Source of the DNA: Tetrapisispora phaffii CBS 4417
Lineage: Eukaryota > Ascomycota > Saccharomycetes > Saccharomycetales > Saccharomycetaceae
Reading direction: 5' to 3'
Assembly: GCF_000236905.1 (NCBI RefSeq)
Contig: NC_016525.1
Coordinates: 434,001 to 498,000 of the forward strand
Length of the DNA: 64,000 bases
The notes beneath the pieces are model-generated. The model did no database searches. It saw nothing but the letters and a program-made list of their open reading frames with translations, and was not told the origin of the DNA. Shown in pieces: positions 1-10,260 of this stretch. Both the position numbers and the translations under genes were made by a program. How positions within the stretch are numbered: the first letter of the stretch is position 1; every line of letters starts with the position of its first letter.

Positions 1-624
1 ACATATGTACACACATGAACTATTCACAAGTTCCTTCTTGAAGATATATATTACGATTAATGTGTTCACTATCAGATTTTTGTTTTTACTACTGATTAAA
101 TCTTAGAGCCATAACACACAGCCACCATTACTTGGTGATAAGATGTTCACCATTGTACTATTGTTCAGGACATTTGAAATAAGCCAGCTCACAAAGTGAT
201 AGACCTTCCAAATGATATCACAACATTTGTATAAGAGTAAATGTAATGAAATCCTTAGCATAATATAAGCTTATATACTTTGCCTTCTCCATGATGAAGG
301 ACAATGGTAATAAAAATGGATTGTTCATCGTATACCTTCGAACTACGTCTTTCCGCTAATTCCAAAATTCAAGAAAAAAGAAGAAGATTAAAATTTTTCC
401 TCAAAATCAATTACTTACAGCACAATTAAGATCTAACTTCATAGCTTGCATGAACAATATACGATTGATGGATGGTCTTTTAACTAAACGTATCTAGATA
501 TTGGTACTTTTAAGAAAATAATTGCGTGAAATTTTTGCTTTTGTTTCCTTCTTTTCAGCATTACGAAGATTTACAAAACATACCAGTATACAATTGTATC
601 ATAATCAAAAAAAATATAATAAAA
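1..624. other. Intergenic, upstream of FPR1
   Basis: AT-rich sequence leading to the FPR1 start. It includes a T-rich and C-rich tract just before the gene, typical of a yeast core promoter and 5' leader. I see no ORF, tRNA or repeat that I can support here. Confidence 0.6.
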
Positions 625-969
625 ATGTCTGAAGTCATTGAAGGTAACGTTAAGATTGACAGAATCACCCCAGGTGATGGTGCTAGCTTCCCAAAGGTTG
701 GTGATTTAGTTACTATTCATTACACTGGTACTTTAGAAAACGGCCAAAAATTCGATTCTTCTGTTGACAGAGGTTCTCCATTCCAATGTAACATTGGTGT
801 TGGCCAAGTGATCAAAGGTTGGGATGCTGCTATTCCAAAGTTATCTGTTGGTGAAAAGGCTAGATTAACCATTCCAGGTCCATTCGCTTATGGTCCAAGA
901 GGTTTCCCTGGTTTGATCCCACCAAATGCTACTTTAATCTTCGATGTCGAATTATTAAAGGTTAACTAA
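625..969 (+). CDS. FPR1: FKBP12-type peptidyl-prolyl isomerase
   Basis: A 114-residue single-domain FKBP, the usual size of the cytosolic rapamycin/FK506-binding prolyl isomerase. The core is visible: a VTIHYTGTL strand, a KFDSS stretch, a [10 protein letters not shown] loop and a terminal [10 protein letters not shown] strand. The start is the ATG at 625, preceded by a run of A, because it gives the family-standard N-terminus. An open frame extends about 33 codons further upstream but has no ATG in good context. FKBP12 catalyses cis-trans proline isomerisation and, bound to rapamycin, inhibits TORC1. It converges with EAF7, as its S. cerevisiae orthologue YNL135C does. Confidence 0.97.
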   Translation: MSEVIEGNVKIDRITPGDGASFPKVGDLVTIHYTGTLENGQKFDSSVDRGSPFQCNIGVGQVIKGWDAAIPKLSVGEKARLTIPGPFAYGPRGFPGLIPPNATLIFDVELLKVN

Positions 970-1177
970 GTTAATTGCTTTTTCAACGCATAGTTATTTA
1001 ATGTATGTATATAATTAAATATCTTATGTTTATGAAGTTCTATAAAGGAGGAGTCATCAATTCTTATATTATTTAAAAATACGATTGAACTACTAATTAT
1101 TTGATTGAATTATATATGAAAGTTATCATTCAAAACAATATATTGTCCCTGTGGTGAGTTATATCGAAGGGGTTTTA

Positions 1178-1211
1178 TTAATGTAAATTTAATTAATTTA
1201 ATTTACATTAA
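1178..1211. repeat. Inverted repeat between convergent FPR1 and EAF7
   Basis: Two 12-nt perfect arms (1178-1189 and 1200-1211) flank a 10-nt AT-rich centre. It lies between two convergent 3' ends, so a role in bidirectional 3'-end formation is possible. That role is only inferred from position. Confidence 0.5.
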
Positions 1212-1234
1212 AGTCTTAATACAAAGCGGATTAC

Positions 1235-3037
1235 TTATTTTTTGTTTCTCAATCTAGCTGATACTCTAGTGCTAGAACGTGAGGCCACAGGCGGTTGATC
1301 AACTTTTCCCTTCTTTCTCTTTTGAGACTTTTCTTGAGCAATTGTATCATGCTCACTAACTGCTTCTTTAGTCTTATTGGTGTCAACTGTGAATGCATGT
1401 CTAGTTCTCTTGGCTAGTGGTCTCTCATCTGCAACTACATTATCTTGTAGCTCTTCCGCTATGTTATCAGATGAAACATCTTTATTATTTTTAGTTACTT
1501 CTTCGGTTTCCTCTGAACTAACAGTATTGTTCTTCTTTTCATTATCACTCTTATCTCTACTGTCTTTAACTTCATCATCATTTTCTTTCTCATCTTTCGT
1601 ATTTTTTGATGCTTCAGTGCTATTCTCGTCCATAGCTTTAGTCTGGTTTTCATCGACAGGATGTTTCCTTTCCTTTCTCAAAACTCTAACTGATCGTCTA
1701 GTATGCGGAATTGATTTTTCTTCAACAGTGTTATTATCACCGTCAGTTGCTATTATATTAGATGTATCTATGCCTTTAATTGGATTAACTCTTTTAACTG
1801 CTTCAATATCCATTTCCCCGTTAGCAAGTTCATTATTATCTTCTGATCCCATTTTGACATCAGCATTTTGTTTTGCTTTAACTTTTTCTTCATTATTTTC
1901 ATTAAGAGTACCTTCTAATAAAGAAGGCTCTTCATTAGTTATTGATTCTTTTTGAGCATTTTCGGAAGCCTTGTCGTCTTTAAGTTCCTTCTCTTTTGAT
2001 TCAATCTCCTCTGATGTTATCTTGTCTTCTTCATTCGTTACAGGTTCGACTCTCGGTATTACTTCATCTTCGTTTCTACTTTCTATTTCATGCTTCCTAC
2101 TAATCTCCTCATCTTCGATTTCACTGTTTCCTGTATTTCCTTTGACCTCTTCATTTGTACCAGTGTGAACCTCTTCACCTTCTGCAATCTTGGTGTCTTT
2201 ACGCTCTACTTTTTCTCCTGCTTCTTTTTCTTCTGATTGTTCTTCAACAACTTCTTCCTCAACAGCTTCTGTTTCTATCTTTTCAATATCTGCTCCTTCA
2301 AAATCTTTATTTATATTACTCTCATCCTTTTCTATCTGCTTTTCTTCTTCGGCTTGTTTATTAGTATTTTCCTTCTTGACTACTGGCACTTCAATATCAT
2401 CACTGCCAAGTGGTTCTGATGTGTCATCTTGTAATTTTACAGAGTCATTGCTAACTGTTTTATCTTTGATGCGTTTGTCTTCCTTTTTATCATTGCATAC
2501 CTTTTCAGACGTTATATTACTTTGTTCGTTTTGATTATTAGACACATCAGTACTCCTAGCCGGTTCAATGTCGTTGACACTATCCTTAGACTCCTTATTT
2601 ATTCCAACTTCATTGGATTCTTGTGCATTATCAACCAGCAAATCACCATATTCATCCCATGGCAACTGACTTTCTTTTTGATCTTGCTTCAATATTACTT
2701 CCCTTTCCGATTTTGTACTAGCGGAGTCATTAGCAATGACAGGTTTTACTATATTATCGTTTTCATTATCATATGTGATACCCCATTTATTATTTTCTAT
2801 TTTATCCATTTCAGTAATATCGTAATATTGTTTTAATTTATTCCATATATCATCGGCAGAGAATTTTTTATCATTTCTTACAACATCTTTTTGCAATAAC
2901 GTTACAGGAAATTTTTGCGGATTATTCATCCTTTCAACAATTGCTGACACATTTGAGTCCTTAGTTTCACCTGCAGGTTTGAATTCAGATACCCATCTGA
3001 AGAATCTTATTTCATCGACTATGGTCCATTCTACCAT
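1235..3037 (-). CDS. EAF7: NuA4 complex subunit Eaf7
   Basis: A 600-residue protein. The N-terminal ~100 residues (MVEWTIVDEIRFFRWVSEFK...) match the CT20/Eaf7 domain, which anchors the protein in the NuA4 histone acetyltransferase (TINTIN module with Eaf3 and Eaf5). Residues ~110-560 are low-complexity, dominated by Glu, Lys, Asp, Asn and Ser. The last ~35 residues are basic and end in arginine/lysine clusters. It is clearly longer than the ~425-residue S. cerevisiae protein, and the extra length is in the acidic region. It is divergent from NAM9 and convergent with FPR1, the same arrangement as YNL135C-136W-137C. Confidence 0.9.
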   Translation of the reverse strand: MVEWTIVDEIRFFRWVSEFKPAGETKDSNVSAIVERMNNPQKFPVTLLQKDVVRNDKKFSADDIWNKLKQYYDITEMDKIENNKWGITYDNENDNIVKPVIANDSASTKSEREVILKQDQKESQLPWDEYGDLLVDNAQESNEVGINKESKDSVNDIEPARSTDVSNNQNEQSNITSEKVCNDKKEDKRIKDKTVSNDSVKLQDDTSEPLGSDDIEVPVVKKENTNKQAEEEKQIEKDESNINKDFEGADIEKIETEAVEEEVVEEQSEEKEAGEKVERKDTKIAEGEEVHTGTNEEVKGNTGNSEIEDEEISRKHEIESRNEDEVIPRVEPVTNEEDKITSEEIESKEKELKDDKASENAQKESITNEEPSLLEGTLNENNEEKVKAKQNADVKMGSEDNNELANGEMDIEAVKRVNPIKGIDTSNIIATDGDNNTVEEKSIPHTRRSVRVLRKERKHPVDENQTKAMDENSTEASKNTKDEKENDDEVKDSRDKSDNEKKNNTVSSEETEEVTKNNKDVSSDNIAEELQDNVVADERPLAKRTRHAFTVDTNKTKEAVSEHDTIAQEKSQKRKKGKVDQPPVASRSSTRVSARLRNKK

Positions 3038-3532
3038 TTTGTCTCTAGCACAATATTTATCTTATGATTCCTTCCACTTCTTTGGATTGACAATTTTTGT
3101 GACTTGAACACTTATGGATATAATAAATAAAGAATATGAAGTTATGGTATACTTTAATTAAATAATTGAACAGATAAATACCAATGCGAGTACCTTTGAT
3201 CAATTTAGTATTGACACTTCCTGTTTAAAGCAAAGAAGTTATTGGTATTTCTTGAATCACTAGCTACGAACAACGCTTCAATTGACATTGTAGGTCGATA
3301 ATCATACTGTAACGAACTTGGAAAATGTAATCTATATGTACCCAATTGACAAATATAGAGTATCTCGAATTGGATTTGAATAATTAAAGGTTGGATTAGC
3401 CATTGTATTTCATTATATGTATAGATATATATATACGTTTTATAGAACAATTATTAAAGGTAATTTTAGTTTATTATTGCATATTCTGATTTCCCTTCAA
3501 TATAATAAGGACACCACATTACTGCACAAACA
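3038..3532. other. Divergent promoter region EAF7/NAM9
   Basis: 495 bp between two divergent starts. It is AT-rich with poly(A)/(T) tracts. Short open frames exist here but look like chance. No other element is recognised. Confidence 0.5.
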
Positions 3533-5053
3533 ATGCCTAAGAAAGGGACTCTATTGAAGTCGTTGAGTAGAGGACGTGTGCGTGCTTCTTTTAACAAGTA
3601 CAATTTGTTTAATCTCTATAAGAAATCACAAATTAGTTTTAGAACCAAGACATTGTATCAACAAAAATGGCAAGCAAAACAAGAGACTAGATCTTACCAT
3701 GGTGAACATATCAGGGAAGGAAGATGGCAAATTATGTTCCAATCGAAACTGGATTCTGTTGCTCAGTTAGATGCATCCTTGCGTGGTGGTAAAGTTGAAG
3801 ATACTCCGTATTTGTTACAGACATATGCTGTCTTGGAGAAGAGATTAGATTTTGCTTTGTTTAGAGCGATGTTTGCTTCCTCCATTAGGCAGGCGAGGCA
3901 ATTCATTTTGCATGGTAATGTGCACGTAAATGGTGTTAGAGTAAAACATCCCAGTTTTATTTTAAAGCCAGGTGACGTATTTAACGTTAAACAAGAAAAG
4001 GTGTTACAGGCATTAGGTGCTAAAAAGCCAGATTTAAAGAAGGCTTTGAATGTGGATAAAAGACAGATAATTTTACACAATAAATTTGTAGAATTTGCTA
4101 AAAAAAACCCTAAACAAGCTTGGAAACAGAGAATAGAAAAGATTAAGCAATTATCCAATGATTCTGTTGAAAAAAAAGAATATCTGACTTTGGTTGAAAA
4201 TTATAAGAAAGGATTGGATGCAAAGGAGCTTGAAGAGCTACGTAACTGCACACCAGAAGAGTTACTAAAAAATATAATCAAAACACAACCTAAACAAGCA
4301 CCAGGATTAGAAAACGATAAAGCTGAAAAATCAGATGCATCTACTGAAGCAGAAAAGCCAAACGAGTCTGCAGGAAAAGTTGAAAATCTAACTGACGCCG
4401 ACTTTGAATCCATTTTTGAAAGAGATGTCACGCTAAAGAATTTGGCTACCCAATGTTATCAAGAATTCTCCAATTCAAAGTTATTTGATTTTGAATCTAT
4501 TAAAGCAAAGTCTGAAGAAGAAATAAGTACTTTGGTTAAGGATTTATTATCCCCAAGTGATAACATTAAGAAGAATTTGACTGATTCGCAAAAGGTTTCA
4601 ATGAGAACTGGGAAAAAGCATCTTTCTGAATTAGAGAAGAAATATTCAGAAGCTATAAGAAAGTATTATAAAATAGCAAAAAATGATAGTAAATCTAATG
4701 AGTTGCCATTTGATTCAAACTGGATAAACTCTTTAGTTGCTCATGAAAAATTAGACTTTGCAAAATTAGCTGATAATGAACAGCTAGCCCAAACATCTAT
4801 TAAATTACCTAATCAACACCATGTCTGGGGTCGCAAACGTTCTAGCTTGCCATTTTTTACACCTTGGAAACCTAGACCATTCTTAGCCCCATTTGCCATT
4901 TTACCACATCATTTAGAAATATCATTTTTGACATGTCACGCTGTATACTTGAGAAACCCAGTAGCTCGTCCCGGTCATTCTGAAGTTATATCTCCATTTG
5001 ATACTCCATTACACGAAAGAGCTTATATGTTTTACAACAGGAAAGGTAAATAA
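3533..5053 (+). CDS. NAM9: Mitochondrial small-subunit ribosomal protein uS4m
   Basis: A 506-residue protein (S. cerevisiae Nam9 is ~486). It has a basic N-terminus and an S4 RNA-binding domain at about residues 103-155 (KRLDFALFRAMFASS, HVNGVRVKHPSF, PGDVFNVK). A long, charged, fungus-specific middle follows, then a conserved C-terminal block rich in Trp, Pro and Phe (HVWGRKRSSLPFFTPW). It is a component of the mitochondrial 37S subunit, homologous to bacterial S4. The ATG at 3533 sits in an ACAAACA context. It is convergent with SRV2, matching YNL137C/YNL138W. An A8 run inside the gene is in frame, so the sequence handles at least some homopolymers correctly. Confidence 0.95.
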   Translation: MPKKGTLLKSLSRGRVRASFNKYNLFNLYKKSQISFRTKTLYQQKWQAKQETRSYHGEHIREGRWQIMFQSKLDSVAQLDASLRGGKVEDTPYLLQTYAVLEKRLDFALFRAMFASSIRQARQFILHGNVHVNGVRVKHPSFILKPGDVFNVKQEKVLQALGAKKPDLKKALNVDKRQIILHNKFVEFAKKNPKQAWKQRIEKIKQLSNDSVEKKEYLTLVENYKKGLDAKELEELRNCTPEELLKNIIKTQPKQAPGLENDKAEKSDASTEAEKPNESAGKVENLTDADFESIFERDVTLKNLATQCYQEFSNSKLFDFESIKAKSEEEISTLVKDLLSPSDNIKKNLTDSQKVSMRTGKKHLSELEKKYSEAIRKYYKIAKNDSKSNELPFDSNWINSLVAHEKLDFAKLADNEQLAQTSIKLPNQHHVWGRKRSSLPFFTPWKPRPFLAPFAILPHHLEISFLTCHAVYLRNPVARPGHSEVISPFDTPLHERAYMFYNRKGK

Positions 5054-5302
5054 ATCATTTGTTGTTCTCAAGCATCAATGAATCATAACTTGTTATTATA
5101 ACCTGTAAATAGTGATATAAACAAAATATTTAATAAACTAAAATTCTTTTATAACGATTACAATTATCTGTCTAATAATGTAGAAAAAGATTATATTTAA
5201 GGAGATTAATATGCATTAGCTCAATTCAATCTAAAAATAATATTTGTGTTATTATAATTGAAAAAAGACATACATAATAAGATGTAAAATCAATTCAAAC
5301 GG

Positions 5303-6856
5303 TTAACCAACATGTTCAAAAACAGATGATTGTAACTTATTGTCTCCAAAACTGTGTTTAATTTGTTCTGGTAATGGGAATTCAACATAATCATCGTCTT
5401 CTCCTACAGGATAGTTAACATTGACTGATGTAGTTGATGAAGTAAATAATTCAGTATTTAAAGATTCCTTTGAGAAATAAATACTACCACCGTCTGATTT
5501 ATCTATAGTAATTTGAGGCAATGATTGCTCGACTTGAATACCAAATTTGGTACATTTTATAATTTCTAAACCAGAGATAGCTGAGTCTAGGATAACACTA
5601 CTGGAATCTGATTCACTGATAGTAATAGCGTTTAATTTACCTTTCAATTGAACAATAGTACCAGTACACTTACCAATAAAAACCGATTCGTCTTTATTGG
5701 TTTCGATAACAATTGGTTCTGGAACATTTTCAAAGTTCTCAATAAACCATTTATTTCCTACTAATTCCTTTCTTGGTGGTTTCTTAGTCTTCAAAGTGTT
5801 AGGCTTACTAGGCTTTGGTGGTGGAGTTTTGGCAGAAACAGGCACTGAAGAAGAAGCACGTAAAGCTGGATTTTTATGTGTTTGTTGAGATTTGTCAACT
5901 TTCTTCAAACCCTTGGTGATATCTGTACCTTGGTTCAATTGCGCAAAAACAGCATCCAATCCACCTTCTTCCTTTGGTGCGGTAGTGTCATTAATCTCAA
6001 AGACAGCAGCAGGTGGTGGTGGAGGAGGAGGAGGAGGGCCACCAGCGGCTGGGGCTGGGGTAGATGAAGAAACGCCTTCTAAAGCCTTGCTCAAGTCGAG
6101 ACCGTTTGAAGCCCAAGAAACACCTGAATTATGGAAATCTTTAACATAGTCTTTTAATTGATCAAAAACGTTCGAGAATAGTTTAACCCATTCAACTGAT
6201 TTTGGATCAGATGCTTTGAAGTCCTTTAGAACTCTATTGGTCCAAAATTGAGCAGCATCTTTGAAGTCAGTAACTAAAGGAGCTGGCTTACCGACAGTGA
6301 CCCAGGAGAATAATGGGGCACCTTCTGCTAATGCATTCAAATGTGGGAAGTATTTACTTTGACGATTGGTATCTTTTATTTCACCAATTTTCATAATCTT
6401 TTCACTAACTGGCTTCAAAGCATTTGCAAATTCAGGCGAAGTTAAATCTGGTTTCTTAGACTTAACAGCTGCCTTCAAAAATTCTAATTGTGACACAAAT
6501 GCTGCTTCAAATTCTTCAGTTGCACTCTGCACAACAGGATCTATCTCTGTAGCTAACTTTGTCAATGGTTTAACATGATCATTTATTAATTGCTCAAAGT
6601 ATTCGATAGAGTGTGGGACATCTTCCTCGGCAGCTGGTGCTGGTGTAGCAGTAGCTGCAGAAGGAGCAGCAGGAGTTGAGATAGTTTTGCTGGCAGGAGA
6701 GTCAGTAGCGGTAGACTTACCTAGAGCTTCGATCTTAGATTGGACGTAACCTTCTTGATATAAAGTTACATCTTCTAATCTTGCAGTAGCATCTTCTAAT
6801 CTCTTTAATAATTTTACTAGGTTGTATGTTGGCACGTTACCTTTTGATTCTGTCAT
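5303..6856 (-). CDS. SRV2: Adenylate cyclase-associated protein (CAP/Srv2)
   Basis: A 517-residue protein (S. cerevisiae Srv2 526). The N-terminal cyclase-binding segment ([20 protein letters not shown]) is followed by the helical-folded domain (~50-270). Next come a nine-proline tract ([13 protein letters not shown]), a second proline/lysine-rich segment with a WH2-like region, and the C-terminal beta-helix CARP domain (~360-517) that binds and recycles ADP-actin. I start at 6856 because the conserved family N-terminus begins there. An in-frame ATG at 6967 would add 37 residues unlike any CAP. Srv2 links Ras signalling to adenylate cyclase and speeds actin turnover. Confidence 0.95.
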   Translation of the reverse strand: MTESKGNVPTYNLVKLLKRLEDATARLEDVTLYQEGYVQSKIEALGKSTATDSPASKTISTPAAPSAATATPAPAAEEDVPHSIEYFEQLINDHVKPLTKLATEIDPVVQSATEEFEAAFVSQLEFLKAAVKSKKPDLTSPEFANALKPVSEKIMKIGEIKDTNRQSKYFPHLNALAEGAPLFSWVTVGKPAPLVTDFKDAAQFWTNRVLKDFKASDPKSVEWVKLFSNVFDQLKDYVKDFHNSGVSWASNGLDLSKALEGVSSSTPAPAAGGPPPPPPPPPAAVFEINDTTAPKEEGGLDAVFAQLNQGTDITKGLKKVDKSQQTHKNPALRASSSVPVSAKTPPPKPSKPNTLKTKKPPRKELVGNKWFIENFENVPEPIVIETNKDESVFIGKCTGTIVQLKGKLNAITISESDSSSVILDSAISGLEIIKCTKFGIQVEQSLPQITIDKSDGGSIYFSKESLNTELFTSSTTSVNVNYPVGEDDDYVEFPLPEQIKHSFGDNKLQSSVFEHVG

Positions 6857-7565
6857 TGTATTCAATATTGGAAGATTCTCCTTTTTATTATACGAATTAT
6901 TTGAATCACGACTAGCTTCAATGTCTATTGTAACAATTAACACTTTACTTCCCAGAGACATACACATGTAAATATGTTAAATTTATAGATTATTTATAAA
7001 TGTTCTTATAGAATGAGATTAAAATAAATACCCTGCATTTTGTTGTTACGCAATATAGGGAAATGGGGTCCTAATTCGGCAATCGTCGATAATGATATAT
7101 CCATGGCATAAGTTTAATATGATTTAAGATATAACTTGATATAAATATATATGATGAATATTCAGATCAGTTAATTGATTGTAAGAATATTCCATCGATT
7201 GGCTTTTGTATATCGTATTGTAACGATTAAAATAACAACCGGAACAAATAAGAAATAATTCGAATGTATTAGTTGGTGGAGAAATAGTATTCTCCAAATA
7301 TGCAATGTAGTTAACTTAACGATACTAGAAGTTTTCTGATAGATAGTAGTTTAAATCTGGTGTTACATATGAAGTATATAACTTTTATATAATTGCCAAT
7401 ACTGTTGCTTTTCTTAATCAAAGGTTAGAATTGATATTGGTAAGGATCGTTTTTATTTTCAAATGGCACAGTTTTAATCTGTTTTACTATTTCAATGCAG
7501 TTTTTATGAAGTAGGAAGGAATTTGTATATTATCGAAATGATGAGATAATGTTTTGTCCCTCTCT
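6857..7565. other. Intergenic SRV2-FUR1
   Basis: 709 bp between two genes on the minus strand, carrying the SRV2 promoter and the FUR1 3' end. It is AT-rich with no recognisable gene or repeat. Confidence 0.5.
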
Positions 7566-8216
7566 TTAAATACAATAGTATCTGTCACCGAAGTCACCTA
7601 AACCAGGGATCAAGTACTTGTTTTCATCTAAACCTCTGTCGACAGCACCAGTGACAATTTTAACGTCTGGGAAAGCTTCATGATATTTGTCAATACCTTC
7701 TTTACTGCAAATCAAATTCAAGAAGAAGATTCTTTCTGGTTTGACACCTCTTTTGATCAAGACATCAGTGGCCATGATGGCACTGCCACCAGTGGCTAAC
7801 ATTGGGTCTAATAAGAAAACAAATCTTTCAGAAATATCTTCAGGTAGTTTTTCGTAGAATAATTTTGGTAAAGCAGTTTCTTCATCTCTTTGAATTAGAA
7901 TCTTACCGATTCTAACGGACCTACAACATTCTCTTAAGCCTTGCTCCATGGATTCGCCGGCTCTGACAATAGAGACACCACAGATCTTGCCCATGAAGGA
8001 AACACCTTCGAACACTTCATTTGTTTCGGTATCGACACTCTTTGCTTGAACTGGCAAGTAGTTCAAACCTTCTTCGACCAATAGCCTGATAATTCTATCA
8101 GAATAAAAGATGAAATCAGGTCTCGAGGTCCTTTTGTCTCTGATGATAGTGTATAAACCTAATAATTGATTAGTTTGTGGTAATAAGATGACGTTCTTGA
8201 ATGGTTCGGTAGACAT
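7566..8216 (-). CDS. FUR1: Uracil phosphoribosyltransferase
   Basis: 216 residues, exactly the usual fungal length. It converts uracil plus PRPP to UMP in pyrimidine salvage and is the enzyme that activates 5-fluorouracil. The PRPP-binding loop is intact (LLDPMLATGGSAIMA, about residues 135-149), as are the uracil-site C-terminus (GLGDFGDRYYCI) and the SIVRAGESMEQGLR segment. The start at 8216 restores the family N-terminus; the frame remains open further upstream but without an ATG. In S. cerevisiae FUR1 is YHR128W. Its neighbours here are YNL-type genes, so the two ancestral tracks are already interleaved at this point. Confidence 0.97.
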   Translation of the reverse strand: MSTEPFKNVILLPQTNQLLGLYTIIRDKRTSRPDFIFYSDRIIRLLVEEGLNYLPVQAKSVDTETNEVFEGVSFMGKICGVSIVRAGESMEQGLRECCRSVRIGKILIQRDEETALPKLFYEKLPEDISERFVFLLDPMLATGGSAIMATDVLIKRGVKPERIFFLNLICSKEGIDKYHEAFPDVKIVTGAVDRGLDENKYLIPGLGDFGDRYYCI

Positions 8217-8713
8217 TTTTACGATTTGATCGATGTATGTTTTGATAGTATTACAAAAGCTTGAAGAAATACGAAAAGGAATATAAGGACGATAGATAGA
8301 TACATTTAATGTAAAACGCTTATTTAAGAAAAAAATTCGATAGCAAGAACAAATTGAACACAAGAAGTTATAAAAGCTCAAAAATTGAAAATGTGTCTTC
8401 TTATATAATAAATTTTTTTGATGTCTTTCATTGTATCTAAATTTTTAGCAATTAGATATCGAGTATACAAAAGCCCATCGGGGAAAAGCAACTAAACGGA
8501 TTATGTGATGTAAATAATTGTTCTACTTTGTCCAAATGGTGAAAACGGCCAAAACAAGACATGCAGCCTTCATGTGAACAGTTGTTGTTTGAAGTTATTC
8601 AAGAGCTGAAGTTGAATATCCTCCAGGCCTCTCCTCTGTGCTGAGAAGTGTATATATGAAGATTGTAGGTACTGGGGCATTAAGCACAATATTATTTGCA
8701 TCTGTTCACTTGT

Positions 8714-8741
8714 TCTCATCTCATCTCATCTCATCTCATCT
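8714..8741. repeat. Pentanucleotide tandem repeat (CTCAT)n
   Basis: About 5.6 copies of TCTCA/CTCAT in perfect tandem, 500 bp upstream of the FUR1 start. A simple microsatellite; no function is assigned. Confidence 0.9.
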
Positions 8742-8806
8742 GTGATTGTGCTGTGCTGTTGTATCTGTTAAGGATTTTGAAAAACACCAAAGTGAAAAGT
8801 TTTCGA

Positions 8807-8839
8807 AAACAATTTATCGCCGTCGGCGATAAATTGTTT
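8807..8839. repeat. Perfect hairpin 1 (16-nt arms)
   Basis: Arms 8807-8822 and 8824-8839 are perfect reverse complements around the single base T8823. The apex is GCCGTCGGC. It lies 13 nt from a second, longer hairpin that shares the octamer GCCGTCGG. Confidence 0.9.
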
Positions 8840-8852
8840 AGCCTGTCGTTGG

Positions 8853-8907
8853 GTCACAGCGTCTGACATATCCGACGGTGGCCGTCGGATATGTCAGACG
8901 CTGTGAC
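8853..8907. repeat. Perfect hairpin 2 (26-nt arms, 3-nt loop)
   Basis: Arms 8853-8878 and 8882-8907 are perfect reverse complements with a TGG loop. The tip reads CCGACGG-TGG-CCGTCGG. A 26-bp perfect palindrome with a 3-nt loop is far beyond chance and would extrude as a cruciform or fold as a stable RNA stem. No coding sequence overlaps it. Confidence 0.92.
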
Positions 8908-9193
8908 AATTCAAAAGAATCGTAACGCAATTACTGGAGTCACCAGAATCTATACAACCTGGTGTATGGTTTCGAAGAAATTTATATTAGTTGAACAAAC
9001 GTACGTTCTTATACATGCATTGTTCAGTTGCATTGAATGTCTGTAAGGCTAGAAGATGCAAATTGATTCAAATAGCCTTGTTTAGGAGGTCTCTACCTGC
9101 GGCCCCAGTCTTAACTGTCTTCTCTGCCCTACCGAACATACACTTTCCCCAACAGTGTGGTATTGTAATTATAGCGTTAAGACGGCTGAGTCC

Positions 9194-9200
9194 CGGGTAA
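9194..9200. promoter_or_regulatory. Reb1-type site
   Basis: CGGGTAA, the reverse complement of the Reb1 core TTACCCG, inside CCCGGGTAACCC. It lies about 440 bp upstream of PGA2. Reb1 sites commonly set nucleosome-free promoters in this family. Confidence 0.4.
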
Positions 9201-9641
9201 CCCTTTACTCAATCTTAAGCTCACACGCTCACGCTGCACAGATAAGCTGTTTTCTATTTTCTTCTCAAAAAATTTAAAGCCCTCAATATTCACGTATCCT
9301 CTACGGGGTTTTAGTCTCTTTGTTTTTTCTTTGCATGTGATTTCATGAATGTCATCGTTATCCCACTTAGTATGTATAATGTATGTAACATGCACCAATA
9401 CCTTTGATGAAATTTCACTCTACTAGCGAACATCGAAGATGTTGATCCAAGAAATGTTTCAATGGATTGTAATTTATTCATATTATTAATTATTGACTAT
9501 TAAGTAATTGATGTTGTTTCTCCCATCGGGTATATATAAGAGGAAACATATGCCCTCATTTCATTTGTGTTCTTGCTTCACTCTTGTCTTGACAATCTGA
9601 ACTCACATATACAGAAGAGAACGATTGCAGAGAATTTAAAC

Positions 9642-10037
9642 ATGTTTGAATTTGTTAATGAACTAATAGCTGGTTTCAGCTATGAGAAATTTATGAGATT
9701 GGTAATCATTCTAGGTGGCTACATTTTGATTAGAAATCTGGCTCAAAGGGAATTGGCTAAGAGAAAATTATCTGCTCAGTTACGTGACGATAGAAAATTC
9801 AAATCAGAAAAAAACACTGAACAATATCTAGAGGATCCAAAAGAAGAAGAGAAGAAAGAAAAGGAATTGGAAGAAGCTGCTGCTTCTTCTTTCGGTTGGG
9901 GTAATAAGACAAGATTAAGAGTTAAGAAACAACAAAAATCTTTTGAAAAAGCTGTCGATAGATTACAACAACAACAACAGAACGCATTGAGCATAGAAGA
10001 TGAAGATGCTGATATCCAGGAATTATTAGAGGATTAG
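9642..10037 (+). CDS. PGA2: ER protein Pga2 (GPI-anchored protein maturation)
   Basis: 131 residues (S. cerevisiae Pga2 129). One transmembrane segment at about residues 17-33 (FMRLVIILGGYILIRNL) is followed by a long, charged, Lys/Glu-rich cytosolic tail with a glutamine run and an acidic end (DEDADIQELLED). Pga2 is an essential ER/nuclear-envelope protein needed for processing of the GPI protein Gas1 and others. The start at 9642 follows family length; the frame remains open for about 25 codons upstream. Orthologue of YNL149C, in the orientation expected for the YNL track. Confidence 0.85.
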   Translation: MFEFVNELIAGFSYEKFMRLVIILGGYILIRNLAQRELAKRKLSAQLRDDRKFKSEKNTEQYLEDPKEEEKKEKELEEAAASSFGWGNKTRLRVKKQQKSFEKAVDRLQQQQQNALSIEDEDADIQELLED

Positions 10038-10260
10038 TATAACAGAATCCATGCACATACAAACAGATATATTGAAAGAAATGTCTCTCTACTTCAATAG
10101 CTTGCATACCCGCCCCCATTTTTAGCTTATGTACACTTTACATCTAATATTTAATTAACAGATACTGTTCAAACGTCTATTCTTATTGTTTTGTGTAGGT
10201 ATATGTATTTTGTATTTATCTACACCATTCATGATGTTCTTCTATATGGGTATATGTCAT

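Larger units (their letters stand above)
8217..9641. other. Long divergent intergenic FUR1/PGA2
   Basis: 1.4 kb between divergent FUR1 and PGA2. It contains a CTCAT pentamer tandem, two adjacent perfect hairpins, a Reb1-like site and patches of unusually GC-rich sequence (about 8540-8650, 8820-8910, 9080-9230). Short open frames are present but resemble no protein I know. No tRNA signals found. Confidence 0.55.

Noticed and set aside
1377..2836. Long open frames on the plus strand opposite EAF7
   Set aside because: They are shadows of the Glu/Lys/Asp-rich EAF7 coding strand; their Ser/Leu/Phe composition is the direct reverse of acidic codons.
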